Source: an uncultured Novosphingobium sp. (GTDB lineage: Bacteria > Pseudomonadota > Alphaproteobacteria > Sphingomonadales > Sphingomonadaceae). From it: a DNA stretch of 50,480 nt. The notes beneath the pieces were generated by a model. It was not told the origin of the DNA, ran no database searches, and saw only the letters and a program-made list of their open reading frames with translations. Shown here in pieces: positions 41,641-50,480 of the stretch. A program made the position numbers and the translations under genes. Positions within the stretch are counted from its first letter, which is position 1; each line of letters begins with the position of its first letter. Location of the stretch: positions 1-50,480 of the forward strand of contig CAMPIM010000008.1 in the NCBI GenBank assembly GCA_946886365.1, given 5' to 3'.

Positions 41641-42114
41641 ATGCGTAAGTTGATCATCCTCGGCCTTATCGCAGTGACTGCGATGCCTAGCGCGGTCATG
41701 GCCCAGTCTCGCGGCGAAGTGCGCGACAGTGCGCGGGATCTACGTCAGGAGCAGCGCGAACTGCGCGACGCGCAACGCCATGGCTCGCGTCACGATGTAC
41801 GCGAACAGCGTCGTGACGTCCGCGACGCCAGGCAGGAAATGCGCGAAGATTGGCGCGACTATCGCCGTTCGCACCGCGACGTCTATCGCGGCGGCAACTG
41901 GCGCGCGCCCTTCCGCTACAATCGCTGGGAAGTCGGGTCTCAATTGCGCCCGGGCTTCTATAATTCCCGCTACTATATCAGCGATCCCTATCGCTATCGC
42001 CTGCCCCGGCCCGCGAACCGCAACCTGCGCTGGGTAAGGCATTATAATGACGTGCTGCTGGTAAACGTCCGCAGCGGTCGCGTGATGGAGGTCCATCGGG
42101 GCTTCTTCTGGTAA
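41641..42114 (+). CDS. RcnB family exported protein (second copy)
   Basis: A 157-aa secreted protein with a signal peptide (MRKLIILGLIAVTAMPSAVM, then AQSRGEV). The mature N-terminal part is highly charged and probably helical (DSARDLRQEQRELRDAQRHG), and the C-terminus (RYRLPRPANRNLRWVRHYND, final EVHRGFFW) matches the end of the other RcnB-like gene. GGGAGAAAA precedes the ATG. It is shorter and less repetitive than its paralogue. A stem-loop follows at 42136-42161. Confidence 0.82.
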   Translation: MRKLIILGLIAVTAMPSAVMAQSRGEVRDSARDLRQEQRELRDAQRHGSRHDVREQRRDVRDARQEMREDWRDYRRSHRDVYRGGNWRAPFRYNRWEVGSQLRPGFYNSRYYISDPYRYRLPRPANRNLRWVRHYNDVLLVNVRSGRVMEVHRGFFW

Positions 42115-42135
42115 CGCCGAACTAACGACTAAGCG

Positions 42136-42161
42136 CGGCTCCGGACTTCGGTTCGGAGCCG
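42136..42161 (+). terminator. Stem-loop after the second RcnB gene
   Basis: CGGCTCCG (42136-42143) and CGGAGCCG (42154-42161) form an 8-bp stem around a 10-base loop, followed by the moderately U-rich TTCGCTATTTCTTTC. It is 21 bases after the stop, so it probably ends transcription of the RcnB gene. Confidence 0.6.
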
Positions 42162-42238
42162 TTCGCTATTTCTTTCGCCACAAGAAGAGCGGTCGCGGTG
42201 CGATCGCAGCCAGTATCTCAATTTTTGGAAGTCCCCTT

Positions 42239-42271
42239 GGCCGCGCCGCCCGTCTCCGAGCAGGCGCGGCC
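42239..42271. repeat. GC-rich inverted repeat between convergent genes
   Basis: GGCCGCGCC (42239-42247) and GGCGCGGCC (42263-42271) form a perfect 9-bp stem with a 15-base loop in the 241-base gap between the second RcnB gene and lysyl-tRNA synthetase. No U-run follows. It might help end the lysK transcript or be part of an unannotated RNA; nothing else coding is visible in this gap. Confidence 0.4.
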
Positions 42272-42355
42272 GATGGCACGCACAGGGCGCACCATCAGTC
42301 CGAAAGGGGGTGGACCGGAATAGGAACGCTTAGGGTCGGCTAATGTTCCCCTGCG

Positions 42356-43933
42356 TCAACCCAGCGCCTCCGCGATCAGGCGGCGGCTATTTGCCACGCC
42401 ATAAAGGGCGATGAAGCTGCCCATGCGCGGCCCCCGATCGGCGCCCAGCAATGTCTGATACAGCGCCTTGAACCAGTCCCGCAGTTCCGCAAAGCCAAAG
42501 GCCTCGTCCTTGCCGATCGCATAAACGATATTCTGGATATCTTCGGCGGTGGCGTCATCGCCCAGCGCCGCCAGTTCCGCGTCCAGCCTGCGCAGCGCCT
42601 CGGCTTCATTGGCCTCCGGCGCGCGACGCTTCAGCGTGGGCGCCACGAAGTCGCGATGATAGGCCAGCGCATGCCCGATCAGTGCGTCCAGTTCAGGGTA
42701 GGTCTGCGCGCTCGCTTCAGGGACATAATTTTGCAGATATCCCCACACCTGTTCCCGGCTGGCGTCGCCCATGACGCCGACCAGATTGAGCAACAGGCCG
42801 AAGGTCACCGGCAGCTTGCCGTCGGGCAGCTTTCCATCATGGATATGATGCACCGGATTGCCGAGTTGCTGCTCGACCAGCTGGTTGGGATAGTTGACCC
42901 GGAACTGCCAATATTCGTCCACCGCGCGCGGGATCACGCCCATATGCAACTGCTTGGCCTTCTTCGGCTCACGATAGGCGTAGAAGGCCAGGCTTTCCTG
43001 CGGCCCGTAGGTCAGCCACTGTTCAAGGCTCAGGCCATTGCCCTTGGACTTGGAGATCTTCTCCCCCTTCTCGTCCAGGAACATCTCATAGTTGAAGCCT
43101 TCGGGCGGGCGGGCGCCCAGCGCGCGGCAGATCTTGGACGACTGGGTCACCGAATCGATCAGATCCTTGCCCGCCATCTCATAATCGACGCCCAGCGCGA
43201 CCCAGCGCATCGCCCAGTCGACCTTCCATTGCAGTTTCGCGCCGCCGGACAGGATCGACTGCTCGATCATCTCGCCCTCATCCTCGAACCGGACGAGCCC
43301 GGCGTCGGCGTCCAGCACCTCGATCGGCACCTGAAGGACGATGCCGCTCTTTGGACTGATCGGCAGCACCGGCGAATAGGTCGCCTGCCGTTCCTTGCGC
43401 AGCGTCGGCAGCATGATGTCCATGATGTCCTGATAGTGACGCAGGACATTCTTGAGCGCGTCGTCGAACGCGCCGGACTTGTACCGGTCGGTCGCGGACA
43501 CAAATTCATAATCGAAACCGAAGCGGTCCAGAAATTCGCGCAGCGTCGCGTTGTTATGATGGGCGAAGCTTTCGAACTTCTCGAACGGGTCGGGCACCTG
43601 GGTCAGCGGCTTGCCAAGATGTTCCGCCAGCATCGCTTGGTTCGGCACATTGTCGGGCACCTTGCGCAGCCCGTCCATGTCGTCGCTGAACGCGATCAGG
43701 CGCGTGGGTATATCGGACAGCGCATGATAGGCGTTGCGAACCATCGTCGTGCGCAACACTTCGTTGAAGGTGCCGATATGCGGCAGGCCGGACGGGCCAT
43801 AGCCGGTTTCGAACAGGATATGGCCTTTGTCAGGAGCGCCGCTCTGATAGCGCTTCAGCAGCTTGCGCGCTTCTTCATAGGGCCAGGCCTTGGACGCCAG
43901 AGCGGCGGTGCGGAGGATATCGGACACGGTCAT
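42356..43933 (-). CDS. lysK: Lysyl-tRNA synthetase, class I (archaeal type)
   Basis: A 525-aa class I LysRS, which charges tRNA-Lys and replaces the common class II LysS in many Alphaproteobacteria. The HIGH-type motif is GPSGLPHIGTF (about residues 46-56), and the KMSKS-type motif is KISKSKG (about 293-299). The middle has CGAF-like FDDALKNVLRHYQDIM, and the C-terminal helical anticodon-binding domain ends RLIAEALG. The ATG at 43933 begins a typical N-terminus (MTVSDILRTAALASKAWPYE). Divergent from the helicase gene. Confidence 0.95.
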   Translation of the reverse strand: MTVSDILRTAALASKAWPYEEARKLLKRYQSGAPDKGHILFETGYGPSGLPHIGTFNEVLRTTMVRNAYHALSDIPTRLIAFSDDMDGLRKVPDNVPNQAMLAEHLGKPLTQVPDPFEKFESFAHHNNATLREFLDRFGFDYEFVSATDRYKSGAFDDALKNVLRHYQDIMDIMLPTLRKERQATYSPVLPISPKSGIVLQVPIEVLDADAGLVRFEDEGEMIEQSILSGGAKLQWKVDWAMRWVALGVDYEMAGKDLIDSVTQSSKICRALGARPPEGFNYEMFLDEKGEKISKSKGNGLSLEQWLTYGPQESLAFYAYREPKKAKQLHMGVIPRAVDEYWQFRVNYPNQLVEQQLGNPVHHIHDGKLPDGKLPVTFGLLLNLVGVMGDASREQVWGYLQNYVPEASAQTYPELDALIGHALAYHRDFVAPTLKRRAPEANEAEALRRLDAELAALGDDATAEDIQNIVYAIGKDEAFGFAELRDWFKALYQTLLGADRGPRMGSFIALYGVANSRRLIAEALG

Positions 43934-44109
43934 GATGCACACGCCCCTAGCCTTGGAAGGCCGGAAATGGAACGTCTTTCCGCACAGCGGCGGACGCGGC
44001 TTTGCCCCGCGCGTCTTTTCCTCGCAGCCAACCGGATTTGGCCGCCGCGCAAGCTGAATTGAGCCTTTTTCCGGTTTCCCTTTTGTTCCCTGTCGCCTAA
44101 GCGATTGGA
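43934..44109. other. Intergenic region between lysK and the helicase gene
   Basis: A 176-base divergent gap. I see no tRNA, clear promoter pair, operator repeat or strong hairpin in it; GGAAC strings on either strand are not followed by a GTT at EcfG spacing. Confidence 0.6.
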
Positions 44110-46860
44110 GTGATCGACCCCATTGCCCTGCCCGCCCTTCATGCCAGCCATGGTGGGATTTGGTTGCGCGAGGGTGAAGACACCCGGGCAGTCGCAAAGG
44201 GAGCGGCCATCGCCTGCGCCGCAGAGACACCCACTTTGCTGCTCAATGCGCCGCTGACGGGGCAAAGGCTCGGCTATCCCGAGCTGAACGGCCTGGACCT
44301 GCTGGAGCTCTGGGCTTTCGTCCACCCGGCCCGCTTCCTTGTTCCCACGCCCAAGGGCCTTGCCGAAGCGCTCGGCCTGGAACGGCCGAGCAGTGAAGCG
44401 GACATTCCGCAGCTGCTACAAGCCGCCACCGCCGCGCTGCTGGACATGCTCGGATCGCCTTCATGGACCGAGCGGGAAGGCGGCTGGACTTCCGCCCAAA
44501 CGCTGCACCGCCTCCGCTGGCCATGGGCGCCGCTGATCGCGCCCCGGATAAGCCGACCGTCCGAAGCGGAACGCTGGCTTTTCTCCCGCTTGCCCGAATG
44601 GGAGGAAACGCCGCCGCGCCCCGCGCCGCGCACCATCTCCCTCGATGAAGAGGCGGTATTGGCGCGACTCGCGCATCTGACCGGCAGCGCGGCGGAAGCC
44701 CGGCCGGGACAACGCGCCTATGCGGCAGCGGCCGTGGAAAGCTTCCGTCCGCGCCAGCACCGGGATCAGCCCAACATGCTGCTCGCAGAGGCTGGCACCG
44801 GGATCGGCAAGACGTTGGGCTATCTCGCCCCGGCCTCGCTTTGGGCATCGCAGGCGCAAGGCACGGTGTGGATATCGACCTATACCAAAGCGCTCCAACG
44901 GCAGCTTGACCGCGAAAGCCTGCGCCTCTTCCCCGATCCGGCAACGGCAGCGCGGCGGATCGTCGTACGCAAGGGGCGCGAAAATTACCTCTGCCTGCTG
45001 AACCTGGAAGATGCATTGCAGGGCGGTTTTTCCGGCCGCGCGGCTATCCTGGCCCAACTCGTCGCGCGCTGGGCGGCGTTCAGCAAAGACGGCGACATGG
45101 TCGGCGGCGACCTGCCGGGCTGGCTGCCGACATTGTTCCGCCGCAATGGATCGACCGCGTTGACCGACCGCCGGGGCGAATGCATCTACGCGGGCTGTCC
45201 GCATTATCGAAAATGCTTCATCGAACGATCGGCGCGCGCCTCGGCCGACGCGGACATCGTCATCGCCAATCACGCCCTCGTCATGATCAACGCCGCGCGC
45301 GGTCGTGAGACAGGCCAGCGGCCCCAGCGCATCATCTTCGATGAGGGCCATCACCTTTTCGACGCGGCCGACTCCACCTTTTCCGTCGCCTTGTCAGGGC
45401 AGGAAGCCATCGAATTGCGCCGCTGGGTCATGGGACCTGAAGGCAATTCGCGCGGTCGGCGGCGCGGTCTTGCCGCCCGCCTTTCGGATCTGGCCAGCTA
45501 TGACGAGGAAGGCGGCCAGGCGATCCGCGCGGCGGCGGACGCCGCGCGCGCGCTGCCAGCCGATGAGTGGCTGAAACGGATCGTTGCCGGAGAGCCGTTC
45601 GGGCCACTCGAACAGTTGCTCGCCGCAGTGCGCGGCACCGTCTATGCCCGCGCCGCCGACGTGGGGGAGGCGGACGCAGGCTATGGCCTCGAAACGGAAG
45701 TTGCCGACCCCGACGGCCCGCTGGTCGAAGCCGCGCAGGAGGCGGCGCTCGCGCTCGACGCTTTGCTGCGGCCGCTCAACCGGCTCGGCAAACGGCTGGA
45801 GGCAGTCATCGAGGATGCGCCCGATTGGCTCGACGGCGCAGCCCGCGCACGGATCGAAGGCGCGATTGCCTCGCTCGGCTGGCGGTGCGACCTCATCGCC
45901 GCTTGGCTCGCGCTGCTCGCGCGGATCGGCGGCCCGGCTGATGCGGATTTCGTCGACTGGATGACGGTCGATCGCATCGAAGGGCGGGAATTCGACATCG
46001 GCATCCACCGCCACTGGCTGGACCCCACCCGACCCCTCGCAGAAACCGTGCTGAAACCCGCACAGGGCGTGCTTATAACCTCCGCGACACTCAAGGGCGG
46101 CGGCGATTGGGACAATGCGGAAAGCCGCAGCGGGGCGAGCCATCTCCCGCACGGTGCCCAGCGGTTCGAAGCGGCAAGCCCGTTCGACTATCCCGGCCGC
46201 GCCGAGGTGCTGGTGGTCACCGACATCAAGCGCGGCGACATTGCCGCGCTGTCAGGCGCCTATGGGCGGCTCATCGAAGCGGCTGGCGGCGGGACGCTCG
46301 GCCTGTTTACGGCTATACGGCGGCTGCGCGCGGTCCATGCGCGCATCGCAGATCGCCTCGCGCGAGCGGGCCTGCCGCTCTACGCCCAGCATGTCGATCC
46401 GATGGACACCGGAACGCTGATCGACATCTTCCGCGACGATCCGCGTGCTTCGCTGCTCGGCACGGATGCCTTGCGCGACGGGGTCGATGTGCCCGGCCAT
46501 TCGCTGCGGCTCGTCGTCATGGAGGGCGTTCCCTGGTCGAAGCCTACAGTGCTGCACGCCGCCCGCCGTCTCGCCGGAGGGGGCGCCGCCTATGACGATC
46601 GGCTGATCCGCGCGCGCCTTGCCCAGGCCTTCGGCCGCCTCATCCGCCGCGCCGAGGATCGCGGCAGCTTCGTCATATTGTCGGCCGCGATGCCCAGTCG
46701 TCTGCTCAGCGCCTTTCCACCGGGGACGCCCATTCGCCGCGTCACCCTTGACGAAGCGATCATTGCGGTCAGCGCCCATTGCCACGCTGGCCTTGGCGAC
46801 GGCATGCCGCTAGGGCAACGAGGACACGAATCTGGCATTCCCGACCTGGAGCAAAGATGA
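44110..46860 (+). CDS. ATP-dependent DNA helicase, DinG/XPD-like
   Basis: A 916-aa superfamily 2 iron-sulfur helicase. Walker A is LLAEAGTGIGKTLGYL (about residues 225-240). Four cysteines for a 4Fe-4S cluster are YLCLLN (about 298) and ECIYAGCPHYRKCF (about 356-370). The Walker B/DEAH motif is IIFDEGHHLFD (about 413-423), and VIANHALVM is typical of DinG. The C-terminal half holds LLGTDALRDGVDVPGHSLRL and QAFGRLIRRAEDRGSFVIL. The start is a GTG. The N-terminal 190 residues are family-specific. It overlaps sixA by ATGA. A role in repair or R-loop removal is inferred. Confidence 0.92.
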   Translation: MIDPIALPALHASHGGIWLREGEDTRAVAKGAAIACAAETPTLLLNAPLTGQRLGYPELNGLDLLELWAFVHPARFLVPTPKGLAEALGLERPSSEADIPQLLQAATAALLDMLGSPSWTEREGGWTSAQTLHRLRWPWAPLIAPRISRPSEAERWLFSRLPEWEETPPRPAPRTISLDEEAVLARLAHLTGSAAEARPGQRAYAAAAVESFRPRQHRDQPNMLLAEAGTGIGKTLGYLAPASLWASQAQGTVWISTYTKALQRQLDRESLRLFPDPATAARRIVVRKGRENYLCLLNLEDALQGGFSGRAAILAQLVARWAAFSKDGDMVGGDLPGWLPTLFRRNGSTALTDRRGECIYAGCPHYRKCFIERSARASADADIVIANHALVMINAARGRETGQRPQRIIFDEGHHLFDAADSTFSVALSGQEAIELRRWVMGPEGNSRGRRRGLAARLSDLASYDEEGGQAIRAAADAARALPADEWLKRIVAGEPFGPLEQLLAAVRGTVYARAADVGEADAGYGLETEVADPDGPLVEAAQEAALALDALLRPLNRLGKRLEAVIEDAPDWLDGAARARIEGAIASLGWRCDLIAAWLALLARIGGPADADFVDWMTVDRIEGREFDIGIHRHWLDPTRPLAETVLKPAQGVLITSATLKGGGDWDNAESRSGASHLPHGAQRFEAASPFDYPGRAEVLVVTDIKRGDIAALSGAYGRLIEAAGGGTLGLFTAIRRLRAVHARIADRLARAGLPLYAQHVDPMDTGTLIDIFRDDPRASLLGTDALRDGVDVPGHSLRLVVMEGVPWSKPTVLHAARRLAGGGAAYDDRLIRARLAQAFGRLIRRAEDRGSFVILSAAMPSRLLSAFPPGTPIRRVTLDEAIIAVSAHCHAGLGDGMPLGQRGHESGIPDLEQR

Positions 46861-47399
46861 AGCGGTTGACCCTGTTGCGCCACGCCAAGTCCGACTGGGA
46901 CGATCCGGTAGAGCGGGATTTCGACCGCCCGCTGAACCGGCGCGGGGAAAAGGCGGCGCTGCTGATCGGTCAATATGCCCGCAACCGGAAAATGCAGTTC
47001 GACTTTCTCGTCGCCTCTCCCGCCGTCCGGGTTGTGCAAACGCTCGACACCTTTCTGGAAGGCTATGGCCAGCCGCTGGATCCTCATTGGGATCGCCGCA
47101 TATATCTGGCGTCCGTGGCAACGCTGCTGGATGTCCTGCGCGATCTGCCCGACACTGCAAGCAACGTGATCTTGGCAGGACATAATCCCGGCCTTGAGGA
47201 ACTGATCCTGGAACTGGTGCCGGACAATAACGCCAGCCCGCTACGCGGCGATGTGGAAGTCAAGTTTCCGACGGCCAGCATCGCGGTCCTGGATCTGGAT
47301 GTCGATGGCTGGGCGGACGTCGCACCGAACGCGGGAACGCTGATGAGTTTCACCCGCCCGCGTGATCTAGATCCGGCGCTAGGCCCGGAATCGCGTTAA
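46857..47399 (+). CDS. sixA: SixA-type phosphohistidine phosphatase
   Basis: A 180-aa histidine phosphatase of the phosphoglycerate-mutase superfamily. The catalytic RHG-type motif is LTLLRHAKSDWDD (residues about 4-16, with RHAKS as in SixA), the second His is in ILAGHNPGLEEL, and the insert RPLNRRGEKAA is conserved. E. coli SixA dephosphorylates a phosphohistidine protein of the PTS; the target here is unknown. It is translationally coupled to the helicase gene. Confidence 0.9.
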   Translation: MKRLTLLRHAKSDWDDPVERDFDRPLNRRGEKAALLIGQYARNRKMQFDFLVASPAVRVVQTLDTFLEGYGQPLDPHWDRRIYLASVATLLDVLRDLPDTASNVILAGHNPGLEELILELVPDNNASPLRGDVEVKFPTASIAVLDLDVDGWADVAPNAGTLMSFTRPRDLDPALGPESR

Positions 47400-47465
47400 A
47401 TCAACTGTTCTAAGTGACCAAGGTCGCTGCTGGCGCAGAGTGAGTTCAACCCGGACCTCCACCTC

Positions 47466-47548
47466 CGTTCGGGCTGAGCTTGTCGAAGCCCTCTTCTTTT
47501 TAAGGGGCAGTAAAGCCCTTCGACAAGCTTGGGGCAAACCGGTTTAAA
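47466..47548. repeat. Sphingomonad-type inverted repeat (AGCTTGTCGAAG core)
   Basis: CCGTTCGGGCTGAGCTTGTC (start 47465) running into GAAGCCCT is mirrored by AGCCCTTCGACAAGCTTGGG (start 47514) running into GCAAACCGG. The shared core AGCTTGTCGAAG and the flanking inverted arms match a dispersed repeat that I recall as common in sphingomonad genomes. It lies in the 200-base gap between sixA and the MerR gene, which otherwise shows nothing coding. Confidence 0.75.
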
Positions 47549-47600
47549 GGGCGGCACTGAGTTAGAGCTGGAAGCACTAAGTAAACTCGAGGCGCTGAAC

Positions 47601-47963
47601 TTACTCCCCAATAGCCTTCGCCAAGGCCGCCCGGATCGCCTGAAGCCGATCCAGCAAATCCGCACCCCGCTCAGGCTTGGCCGAAACGGCAGGAGCTGGA
47701 ACAGCGGCAGGCTTCGCCACGGCGATCCCATCGGCAAGCGCCTTTTGCGCGCCCCGCACCGTGAAGCCCTCTTCGTTCAACAACTGATTGATGCGCCTGA
47801 CCAGCGCCACATCCGCTGGCCTGTAATAGCGGCGATTACCCGACCGCTGGAGAGGACGCAGTTGGGGAAAACGCGTTTCCCAGTAACGCAGAATATGCTG
47901 CGGAAGCCCCAGTTCCCCGGACAGCTCGCTAATCGTCAGGAACGCACCCTCTGCCTTTTCCAT
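47601..47963 (-). CDS. MerR family transcriptional regulator
   Basis: A 120-aa regulator with an N-terminal MerR winged helix-turn-helix (LTISELSGELGLPQHILRYW, then ETRFPQLRPLQRSGNRRYYR) and DVALVRRINQLLNEEGFTV. The C-terminal third is rich in Ala, Lys and Pro with no sensor domain. It sits directly downstream of ihfA, a pairing conserved in Alphaproteobacteria. The ATG at 47963 is preferred over a TTG at 47993. Target genes unknown. Confidence 0.9.
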   Translation of the reverse strand: MEKAEGAFLTISELSGELGLPQHILRYWETRFPQLRPLQRSGNRRYYRPADVALVRRINQLLNEEGFTVRGAQKALADGIAVAKPAAVPAPAVSAKPERGADLLDRLQAIRAALAKAIGE

Positions 47964-48044
47964 GGGTCCGATGTTGCACCTATCAGGGCGCAAAGGTCAA
48001 CCATGCGCGGGATTAACTGTCGGCTATCCTTAGGGCCTAACCTA

Positions 48045-48341
48045 TCAGGATGCGGCAACGCGGTCCCGCATGGTCTGGCTGGCGCGGAAGGTCAGCACGC
48101 GGCGCGGTTCGATGGGCACCTCAACCCCTGTCTTGGGATTACGGCCCATGCGCTGGGTCTTGTCGCGCAGAACGAAGGTGCCAAAGCTCGATATCTTCAC
48201 ATTTTCCCCGCGTTCCAGTGCGGAGGTCATATGTTCCAATATGGATTCGATAAGCGCCGCGGCCTCGGATCGTGAAAGGCCAATATGACGATTGACGCTT
48301 TCCGCCAGATCTGCGCGTGTCAGGGTGCCATTGCCAGTCAT
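48045..48341 (-). CDS. ihfA: Integration host factor subunit alpha
   Basis: A 98-aa DNA-bending HU/IHF-fold protein. It has [39 protein letters not shown] with the arm sequence [17 protein letters not shown], and a C-terminal [11 protein letters not shown], as in IHF-alpha. It pairs with IHF-beta, encoded elsewhere. It lies between fabH and a MerR gene, the normal alphaproteobacterial order. Confidence 0.95.
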   Translation of the reverse strand: MTGNGTLTRADLAESVNRHIGLSRSEAAALIESILEHMTSALERGENVKISSFGTFVLRDKTQRMGRNPKTGVEVPIEPRRVLTFRASQTMRDRVAAS

Positions 48342-48466
48342 CGAACGTCCCCACCTTCATTCGCCGGGTCAATGCCGACGACAATGGTAAATTGTGCGAT
48401 AAGCTGAGTGATTCGGCAAGATGACTCGCCGAAGAAAGTCAAAGAATTCCGGGTAGATGCCTTGGC

Positions 48467-49435
48467 TTAGACCCGAAGGACGCAAGCGCCCCAGGTAAAG
48501 CCCCCGCCCATCGCCTCCAGCACGAGCAGGTCGCCGGACTTGATCCGGCCGTCACGCATGGCCAGATCAAGCGCCAATGGCACCGAAGCGGCGGAAGTAT
48601 TGGCGTGGCGATCCACCGTCATGACTACGCGATCGGGCGACAGCTTCAACTTCCGCGCGGTGGCATCCAGGATGCGCGCATTTGCCTGATGAGGGATCAG
48701 CCAGTCGATCTTATCGGTGCCGAGCCCCGCTATTTCCATGACCTCGGTCAGTACCGAGGCGAGGTTGACGACCGCATGGCGGAAGACTTCCTGCCCCTTC
48801 ATGCGCAGCTTGCCGACCGTCTTCGTCGTCGAAGGCCCGCCATCGACATAGAGAAGCTGGTTATGCCGACCGTCAGCATGCAGCTTTGAAGCCAATACGC
48901 CGCGCGCTCCGTCCGTGCTTTCCTCAGCGCCCAGTATGATCGCCCCCGCGCCGTCCCCGAACAGGACGCAGGTCGTCCGATCTTCCCAGTCGAGAATGCG
49001 GCTGAACGTCTCCGACCCGATCACCAACGCCTTTTGCGCGGCGCCAGACTGGATCATGCTGTCCGCCACCGTCACCGCGTAGAGAAAGCCCGAGCACACC
49101 GCCGCGACGTCGAAGGCGACGCAATCATTGATCCCGAGCGCTGCCTGCACAATGGTCGCGCTGGCGGGAAAGGTCTGGTCCGGCGTGGCCGTCGCCAGAA
49201 TGATCAGGTCGATATCCTGCGCCGCCAAGCCCGCCGCATCCAATGCCGCGCGAGCGGCATCGGTCGCGAGGCTTGCGGTCGTTTCGCCGTCGCCCGCGAT
49301 GTGGCGATTGCGGATGCCGGTGCGTTCGACGATCCATTCGTCGCTCGTGTCCACGGTCTCCGCCAGTTCAGCGTTGCTGACAGCGCGAACCGGGAGAGCC
49401 GACCCCGTACCCAGAAGAACGGACCTGCGAATCAC
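48467..49435 (-). CDS. fabH: 3-oxoacyl-ACP synthase III
   Basis: A 322-aa condensing enzyme that starts fatty acid synthesis by joining acetyl-CoA to malonyl-ACP. The catalytic Cys is in [20 protein letters not shown] (about residue 112), the His in [11 protein letters not shown] (about 246) and the Asn in [15 protein letters not shown] (about 276). The C-terminus [13 protein letters not shown] is typical. It overlaps plsX by 4 bases (ATGA), so the two are translated together. Confidence 0.96.
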   Translation of the reverse strand: MIRRSVLLGTGSALPVRAVSNAELAETVDTSDEWIVERTGIRNRHIAGDGETTASLATDAARAALDAAGLAAQDIDLIILATATPDQTFPASATIVQAALGINDCVAFDVAAVCSGFLYAVTVADSMIQSGAAQKALVIGSETFSRILDWEDRTTCVLFGDGAGAIILGAEESTDGARGVLASKLHADGRHNQLLYVDGGPSTTKTVGKLRMKGQEVFRHAVVNLASVLTEVMEIAGLGTDKIDWLIPHQANARILDATARKLKLSPDRVVMTVDRHANTSAASVPLALDLAMRDGRIKSGDLLVLEAMGGGFTWGACVLRV

Positions 49436-50480
49436 TTTGCGGCGAGCTCCTGTTTGGACGCCACGGCCGAAAGCGCGCTGACGCCCGCCATGTCGGCGGC
49501 GATACGCCGCGTAATATCTTCTTCCAACAGCCGCGCAGCGACATGGACGGCATTGGCAACGCCCTTGTCATTGGCGTTGCCATGACTTTTCACCACGACA
49601 CCGTTCAGGCCCAGAAACACCGCACCATTATGGTTGTTGGGGTCCAGGTGATGCTTGAGCAGGTGCATGGCGGGCTTGGAAATCAGGAACCCGATCTTGG
49701 ACCGGATGGAGCTGGTGAAGGCGGTGCGCAGCAGGTCGGTGACGAATCGGGCCGTGCCCTCCGCCGTCTTCAGCGCCACATTGCCGGAAAAACCGTCGCT
49801 GACGATCACATCGGCCTCGCCGCGCCCGATCTTGTCGCCTTCGGTAAAGCCATCGAACGAGAGGGGCAGGCTCGTCGCAGCGCGCAGAATCGCGGCAGCG
49901 TCACGGATTTCTTCCGTGCCCTTCATGTCTTCCGTGCCGATGTTCATGATGCGAACGCGCGGGCGTTCAAGGTCGAAAGCGATGCGCGCATAGGCCGCGC
50001 CCATCACAGCAAACTGCACCAGGTTGCGGGCGTCGCATTCTGTATTGGCGCCCAGGTCCAACATGACCACGTCATTGTCGCCGAGCGTAGGCAGCAAAGC
50101 CGCCAGAGCGGGCCGATCAATGCCCGGCATGGTACGCAGCGCCAGCTTGGCCATCGCCATCAACGCGCCGGTATTACCCGACGAGACCGCAGCGCCCGCC
50201 TCGCCAGCCTTCACCGCAGCGATCGCCATGCTCATGGAGCTGGCCTTCTTGCGGATGGCGGCGCTGGGCTTATCCCCCGCAGACACGACATCGCTGGCGT
50301 GCACCACTTCGGAAGCGGCCCGCAGATTCGGATGATTGTCGAGGGCGGCCTTGATCCGCGCCTCGTCTCCGAAAAGGGTGAAGCGTAGCCCTTCGTGGCG
50401 GTGACGGGCGAGCGCTACACCCGCCATCATCACGCGCACGCCTTCATCCCCGCCCATCGCGTCGATTGCGATTCGCGGTT
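49432..50480 (-). CDS. plsX: Phosphate acyltransferase PlsX, 5' truncated by the window end
   Basis: The enzyme converting acyl-ACP to acyl-phosphate for phospholipid synthesis. The window edge cuts the N-terminus: bases up to 50480 still encode [13 protein letters not shown] in frame, the family N-terminal motif, so the true start is just outside and the ATG at 50457 is internal. Conserved parts follow ([77 protein letters not shown]). It ends with a short Ala/Lys-rich tail. Confidence 0.95.
   Translation of the reverse strand, partial: PRIAIDAMGGDEGVRVMMAGVALARHRHEGLRFTLFGDEARIKAALDNHPNLRAASEVVHASDVVSAGDKPSAAIRKKASSMSMAIAAVKAGEAGAAVSSGNTGALMAMAKLALRTMPGIDRPALAALLPTLGDNDVVMLDLGANTECDARNLVQFAVMGAAYARIAFDLERPRVRIMNIGTEDMKGTEEIRDAAAILRAATSLPLSFDGFTEGDKIGRGEADVIVSDGFSGNVALKTAEGTARFVTDLLRTAFTSSIRSKIGFLISKPAMHLLKHHLDPNNHNGAVFLGLNGVVVKSHGNANDKGVANAVHVAARLLEEDITRRIAADMAGVSALSAVASKQELAAK

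Noticed and set aside
42656..44062. A 468-codon open frame on the plus strand opposite lysyl-tRNA synthetase
   Set aside because: It mirrors a certain gene (HIGH and KMSKS motifs intact on the minus strand) and its product is rich in His, Arg and Gln with no domain; an effect of high GC content.
1..50480. tRNA, rRNA, CRISPR arrays or insertion sequences
   Set aside because: No cloverleaf-like sequence ending in CCA, no regularly spaced repeats and no transposase-like protein were found on reading both strands.

Overview
The window looks like chromosomal DNA of a sphingomonad (Alphaproteobacteria, Sphingomonadales; Sphingobium is the most likely genus, from gene order and high GC). Support comes from the blocks rnpA-yidD-yidC-engB and plsX-fabH-ihfA-merR, a class I lysyl-tRNA synthetase, an S24 repressor with a sphingomonad-type HTH, exosortase-A-associated glycan genes, RcnB-type secreted proteins and an inverted repeat built on AGCTTGTCGAAG. 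No rRNA, tRNA, CRISPR array, insertion sequence or phage structural gene was seen.

Layout. 1-2954: RNase P protein (5' truncated), YidD, YidC and EngB. 3039-4504: a 2'-5' RNA ligase-like gene, a divergent flavin-barrel stress protein and a DoxX-like membrane protein; an alphaproteobacterial LexA-type box lies between the first two. 4571-6801: the CstA/YbdD pyruvate (peptide) uptake pair. 6811-9988: XdhC, an S24 (CI-like) repressor, two short divergent genes of which the first looks like a small HTH protein, and a membrane protein. 9997-13498: exosortase-A-associated glycosyltransferase and O-antigen-ligase-like genes. 13582-20467: topoisomerase IB, an MscS channel, a small outer-membrane-like protein, dipeptide epimerase, a methyltransferase fused to an anti-sigma-like membrane segment, and an ABC exporter. 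20492-23521: PilZ protein and the tonB-exbB-exbD-exbD energy-transduction operon. 23771-27492: an unknown exported protein, homoserine dehydrogenase, a small cysteine-containing protein and GlpX. 27566-33180: MerC-like protein, MASE1-PAS-GGDEF diguanylate cyclase, ClpS, phasin and PHA synthase. 33322-36402: aminotransferase, DUF2721 protein, orphan [2Fe-2S] subunit, LigB-type dioxygenase. 36472-42114: bacteriophytochrome/heme oxygenase operon and two RcnB-like genes around a 2OG-Fe(II) oxygenase. 42356-47399: LysRS-I, DinG-like helicase and SixA. 47601-50480: MerR, IHF-alpha, FabH and PlsX (truncated by the window end).

How genes fit together. YidD/YidC serve membrane protein insertion. TonB-ExbB-ExbD power outer-membrane receptors. 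PhaC and the phasin belong to PHA storage, and the phasin promoter carries two mirror-image sites resembling PhaR operators. The heme oxygenase makes the biliverdin bound by the phytochrome next to it. PlsX and FabH start phospholipid and fatty acid synthesis.

Most is ordinary housekeeping DNA. The least explained items are: (i) the methyltransferase/anti-sigma-like fusion at 17337-18623; (ii) the CI/Cro-like divergent module at 7780-9120 with repeated TAGGA half-sites and a second LexA-like box; (iii) a 14-bp perfect stem between exbB and exbD; (iv) an inverted repeat overlapping a candidate general-stress promoter in front of the second RcnB gene; (v) the LexA-type box at the RNA ligase-like gene. 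All functional statements rest on reading motifs and context; no database search was possible.
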